Shown here piece after piece: positions 5,630 to 7,942 of a stretch of 7,942 nt of DNA. The DNA is taken from positions 1 through 7,942 of the forward strand of contig JAFQLG010000074.1 of NCBI GenBank assembly GCA_017414605.1. Direction: 5' to 3'. Position 1 is the stretch's first letter. Each line of letters begins with the position of its first letter. A model generated the notes under the pieces. That model saw only the letters and a list, made by a program, of their open reading frames with translations. It had not been told where the DNA came from and did no database searches. A program made the translations under genes and the position numbers. The stretch is from Clostridia bacterium (GTDB taxonomy: Bacteria > Bacillota_A > Clostridia > Oscillospirales > CAG-272).

Positions 5630-6631
5630 TTATCTTACCTGAACAAATCCCAGCTTTTTCCGCACCTTGGAGAGTGTGCGGCGAGCCACGTAGGATGCTT
5701 CCTCCGCGCCCTTCTTCATTTGCGCCTCAAGCTGAGCCTTGTCGGACATAAACGTATTGAACTTCTGCTGAACGGGAGCCAGCGCGTCCGCGCATACCTC
5801 GCCAACTGCAAGCTTGAAGTCACCGTAGCCGCGGCCCTCAAACTCGCGCTCTATCTCGTCAAGTGTCTTGCCCGTAAAGACGGAGTAGATGGTCATAAGA
5901 TTGTTTATACCGTCCTTGCCTTCGGCGTAGCGCACGCAGGTATCGGAGTCGGTAACGGCTCTCTTGAATTTGCGGATTATGGTGTCCTTGTCGTCAAGAA
6001 TGTAGACAACTGCGTTGGTATTCTCGTCGGACTTGCTCATCTTCTTGGTGGGATCGGCAAGCGACATTATCTTGGCGCCGCTCTTTGCCATAATGGGCTC
6101 GGGAATGGTAAAGGTGTCGGGATAGATGGAGTTAAAGCGCGTTGCAATATCGCGGCAAAGCTCAACGTGCTGCTTCTGGTCGATACCAACGGGAACAACG
6201 TCGGTCTGATAGAGCAGGATATCTGCCGCCATAAGCACGGGGTAGGTGAAAAGGCCCGCGTTTATGTTATCGGCGTGCTTTTGGCTCTTGTCCTTGAACT
6301 GTGTCATTCTTGAAAGCTCGCCAAATCCCGTAAAGCAGTTTAAGAGCCATGCAAGCTCAGCATGCTCCTTTACGTGTGACTGAACGTAAAGAGTGTTCTT
6401 GTCGGGGTCAAGACCGCAAGCCATGTAGAGCGCCAACGTTTCATATGTGCGACGGCGCAGATCAGCGGGCACCTGACGAACGGTTATGGCATGCTCGTCA
6501 ACCACGCAGTAAAAGCATTTGTATTTCTCGGAATAAGCGGAAAAATTCTTTATCGCGCCGAGATAATTTCCGATCGTGAGGTTTCCGCTGGGCTGAACGC
6601 CCGAGAAGGAAACAGGAGTGTTTTGAAACAT
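5630..6631 (-). CDS. trpS: Tryptophan--tRNA ligase
   Basis: TrpRS attaches tryptophan to tRNA-Trp in the cytoplasm using ATP. The 333-residue protein has the usual length for the bacterial class Ic enzyme. Seen in order: FSGVQPSGNLTIGNYLGA (9-26), containing the HIGH-equivalent TIGN; MAADILLY (134-141); VGIDQKQHVELCRDIA (148-163), the tryptophan-pocket and dimer region; and KMSKS (197-201), the ATP loop. Only one tryptophan is present (Trp95), as is known for Bacillus TrpRS. The start at 6631 is set by GAGGAT (6643-6638), six bases upstream. The in-frame extension to 6754 would translate through the T-box and terminator and is rejected. A Trp-specific T-box precedes the gene, so it is induced when tRNA-Trp is uncharged. 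natA and natB follow on the same strand. Confidence 0.97.
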   Translation of the reverse strand: MFQNTPVSFSGVQPSGNLTIGNYLGAIKNFSAYSEKYKCFYCVVDEHAITVRQVPADLRRRTYETLALYMACGLDPDKNTLYVQSHVKEHAELAWLLNCFTGFGELSRMTQFKDKSQKHADNINAGLFTYPVLMAADILLYQTDVVPVGIDQKQHVELCRDIATRFNSIYPDTFTIPEPIMAKSGAKIMSLADPTKKMSKSDENTNAVVYILDDKDTIIRKFKRAVTDSDTCVRYAEGKDGINNLMTIYSVFTGKTLDEIEREFEGRGYGDFKLAVGEVCADALAPVQQKFNTFMSDKAQLEAQMKKGAEEASYVARRTLSKVRKKLGFVQVR

Positions 6632-6667
6632 AATTTTATCCTCATTTCTATATTTTTCGTATGTGTA

Positions 6668-6704
6668 AAATAAAAGTCCCCGACAGATATGCTCTGTCGG
6701 GGAC
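6668..6704 (-). terminator. T-box terminator before trpS
   Basis: On the minus strand GTCCCCGACAGA (6704-6693) pairs with TCTGTCGGGGAC (6687-6676), twelve perfect base pairs around a five-base loop, followed by TTTTATTTT. It ends about 37 bases upstream of the trpS start. Binding of uncharged tRNA at the T-box should prevent it from forming. Confidence 0.95.
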
Positions 6705-7057
6705 GAAAATTCCGTAAAGAATATCCGCGGTACCACCCACGTTGTGTTTACCAAATCTTCTTCCGCATACTGCGTTGCTTCTCAAAAGCGGCTCAACAAC
6801 TTACGTCAGTAAGCCTTCGCCTTGCTTTTTGCGGTGCGCCTTGTCTGCGAAAAAATCTTTGGCAAACAAGGAGTTGGATTATATAAACACCTCTTTTTCG
6901 CGATAACGGCGCAACCGTCGCCCATACTAACGCTTGCGCGCTTTCTGTTTGCCCTCTGAGGCCCATTCAACGCGTCCTTTGACCGCACTCACACCCTTGG
7001 CGGCTCTCTGAACAAAAGGGAAAAACGTTTACTATTCCTCGTCATAGGTTTTATGAT
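6668..7057 (-). promoter_or_regulatory. T-box riboswitch, tryptophan-specific
   Basis: This RNA leader senses the charging state of tRNA-Trp. Minus-strand landmarks are GACGAGGAATAGTA at its 5' end, AGAGAGC and GGTGTGAG (stem I apical motifs), and the specifier context GAA-TGG-GCCTC with the codon TGG at 6965-6963. Downstream are a stem II with S-turn elements (GAA and AGTA, about 6944-6924) and the invariant T-box core GGGTGGTACCGCG (6738-6726), ending in the terminator hairpin. UGG reads tryptophan, matching trpS downstream. The UGGU of the T-box can pair with a tRNA ACCA end, or by wobble with GCCA. The leader is long, about 425 bases to the start codon, because extra helices occupy about 6871-6760. 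This accounts for the 474-base stretch without a gene. Confidence 0.96.
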
Positions 7058-7063
7058 ATTAAG

Positions 7064-7092
7064 ATTATAGCACTCAAATACCTTTTTGTCAA
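7064..7092 (-). promoter_or_regulatory. Consensus sigma-A promoter of the T-box / trpS operon
   Basis: Minus-strand TTGACA (7092-7087), a 17-base spacer and TATAAT (7069-7064) form a perfect promoter, with TGC before the -10 giving the extended form. Initiation is expected near 7057. It begins only 13 bases after the stop of the upstream aminotransferase gene. Confidence 0.9.
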
Positions 7093-7105
7093 CACTTTTT
7101 TACAT

Positions 7106-7942
7106 TTAGAGCATATCGCGCGCGATATCGCCGAGAATTTTGATGCCCTTTGTTATCTGCTCGTCACTCGGGGTGCTGAAATTGAGGCGGAAGGACTGTG
7201 ACTTAGCCTCGGTATCGCAGTCAAACGTTGCCCCGGGGACCACGCGAACGTTTTGCGCAACGGCCGCTTTGATAAACTCGGAGGCATCTATAGAGTCGGG
7301 CAGGGTGCACCAAACGAAAAGACCGCCTGAGGGGCGCGTGTACTTTATGCAATCCGGCATATATTCATCAAGTGCCGAGAGCATAAGCTCGCATTTATGT
7401 CTGTATATAGCGCGTATATCCTCTATATGAGCGTCCATATCGCATTCCGCCATATATCTGTAACAGAGCATCTGGAAGAAAAGGTTTGTGTGAACGTCGC
7501 TTGTCTGCTTGGACACCACCATTTTGGAGGCCACGGCGGCGGGAGCCGAAACGTAACCTACGCGCATTCCCGCGGAAAGAATTTTGGAAAACGTGGAGCA
7601 GTAAATAACTATGCCGTCCTCGTCCATGCTTTTGATTGTGGGAATGTCCTTTCCCGCAAAGCGCAACTCGCCGTAGGGGTCGTCCTCAAGTATTATAAGA
7701 CCGTATTTTTTGGCAATGGCATATATCTGTCTGCGTTTTTGCTCTGACGTGCATATTCCAAGTGGATTATGGAAGTTGGGAATAACGTAAATGAGTCTTG
7801 CCCGAGGCGTGTTTTTTACCGTTTCTTCAAGCTCGGAGATGCTCATTCCGTCGTCCTCAACCGAAACGCCAACGGGTATAGCACCGTTTGAGCGAAAAGC
7901 GTTGAGCGCGCCGATAAAGGTGGGATTTTCGCAGATTACCGC
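7106..7942 (-). CDS. PLP-dependent aminotransferase, class I/II (LysN / 2-aminoadipate family type), 5' end missing
   Basis: The frame is open to the window edge and gives 278 residues of the C-terminal two thirds; the true start lies outside. The ATG at 7846 is internal, because the codons before it read as a typical aminotransferase segment (ENPTFIGALNAFR). Fold-type I marks visible, numbered from the window edge, are PNFHNPLG (55-62), LEDDPYGEL (85-93) with the PLP-contacting Asp/Tyr, STFSKILSAGMRVGY (116-130) with the Schiff-base Lys120, and YTRPSGGLFVW near 204-214. A FRLNFS stretch near the end carries the carboxylate-binding Arg. The pattern resembles LysN and the aminotransferase half of MocR regulators. 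A MocR fusion cannot be excluded because the N-terminus is absent. The likely role is amino-donor transfer to 2-oxoglutarate with broad or aromatic/2-aminoadipate specificity. No terminator is visible between it and the trpS promoter. Confidence 0.88.
   Translation of the reverse strand, partial: AVICENPTFIGALNAFRSNGAIPVGVSVEDDGMSISELEETVKNTPRARLIYVIPNFHNPLGICTSEQKRRQIYAIAKKYGLIILEDDPYGELRFAGKDIPTIKSMDEDGIVIYCSTFSKILSAGMRVGYVSAPAAVASKMVVSKQTSDVHTNLFFQMLCYRYMAECDMDAHIEDIRAIYRHKCELMLSALDEYMPDCIKYTRPSGGLFVWCTLPDSIDASEFIKAAVAQNVRVVPGATFDCDTEAKSQSFRLNFSTPSDEQITKGIKILGDIARDML

Noticed and set aside
5720..6313. 197-residue plus-strand open frame opposite trpS
   Set aside because: It is the antisense of a clearly recognised TrpRS, with no ribosome site or recognisable protein features.
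6632..6754. 41-residue N-terminal extension of TrpS
   Set aside because: The codons lie in the T-box core and terminator hairpin, and homology to TrpRS begins only at the ATG at 6631, which has its own ribosome site.
6806..6988. Small open frame within the T-box leader
   Set aside because: The region is structured leader RNA containing the Trp specifier, and no ribosome site was seen.
1..7942. Mobile elements, CRISPR, phage or toxin-antitoxin systems
   Set aside because: No transposase, integrase, spaced direct repeats or terminal inverted repeats were seen. Inverted repeats present are explained as terminators or riboswitch helices, apart from the 2617-2632 palindrome.

Overview
This window looks like chromosomal DNA of an endospore-forming member of the Clostridia (Bacillota). 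Three kinds of evidence support this: genes specific to sporulation (spoVAD, spoVAE, sigK), strong AGGAGG-type ribosome binding sites before most genes, and two gram-positive RNA switches (a T-box leader and a TPP riboswitch with an intrinsic terminator). Base composition is moderate by eye, with frequent ATA isoleucine codons, as in many uncultured gut Clostridia. The genus cannot be named from this sequence. I see no mobile element, CRISPR array, tRNA or rRNA.

Left end (1-463). A uridine phosphorylase gene (udp, minus strand) keeps only about its first 80 codons. Its homology stops near position 75, and the outermost ~70 bases look like a plus-strand operon junction from elsewhere, so this end is a rearrangement or a chimeric assembly. 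The udp / spoVAD gap holds a vegetative (sigma-A type) promoter for udp and a sigma-G type promoter for spoVAD, 20 bp apart.

Sporulation block (464-2595). spoVAD and spoVAE, which act in dipicolinic acid movement in the forespore, run rightwards. They meet sigK, the late mother-cell sigma factor, head-on with a single base between stop codons. sigK is uninterrupted, has a hydrophobic pro-sequence, and is preceded by a sigma-E type promoter.

Thiamine unit (2602-3640). A perfect-consensus promoter drives a TPP riboswitch, an intrinsic terminator and thiT, the substrate-binding component of an ECF thiamine transporter. It ends in a symmetric terminator shared with the converging operon.

Tryptophan unit (7092 down to 3654, minus strand). 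A second perfect-consensus promoter drives a long T-box leader whose specifier codon reads UGG (Trp). It is followed by trpS and then, with tight spacing and no visible terminator, by a NatA/NatB-type ABC exporter pair. Neither exporter protein contains a tryptophan, which suits genes expressed when tRNA-Trp is uncharged.

Right end (7106-7942). The C-terminal ~278 residues of a fold-type I PLP aminotransferase (LysN / 2-aminoadipate family type) run off the window. Nothing here is a clearly new system. The most interesting points are the T-box-linked, Trp-free exporter, the forespore / mother-cell convergent pair, and the broken left end.
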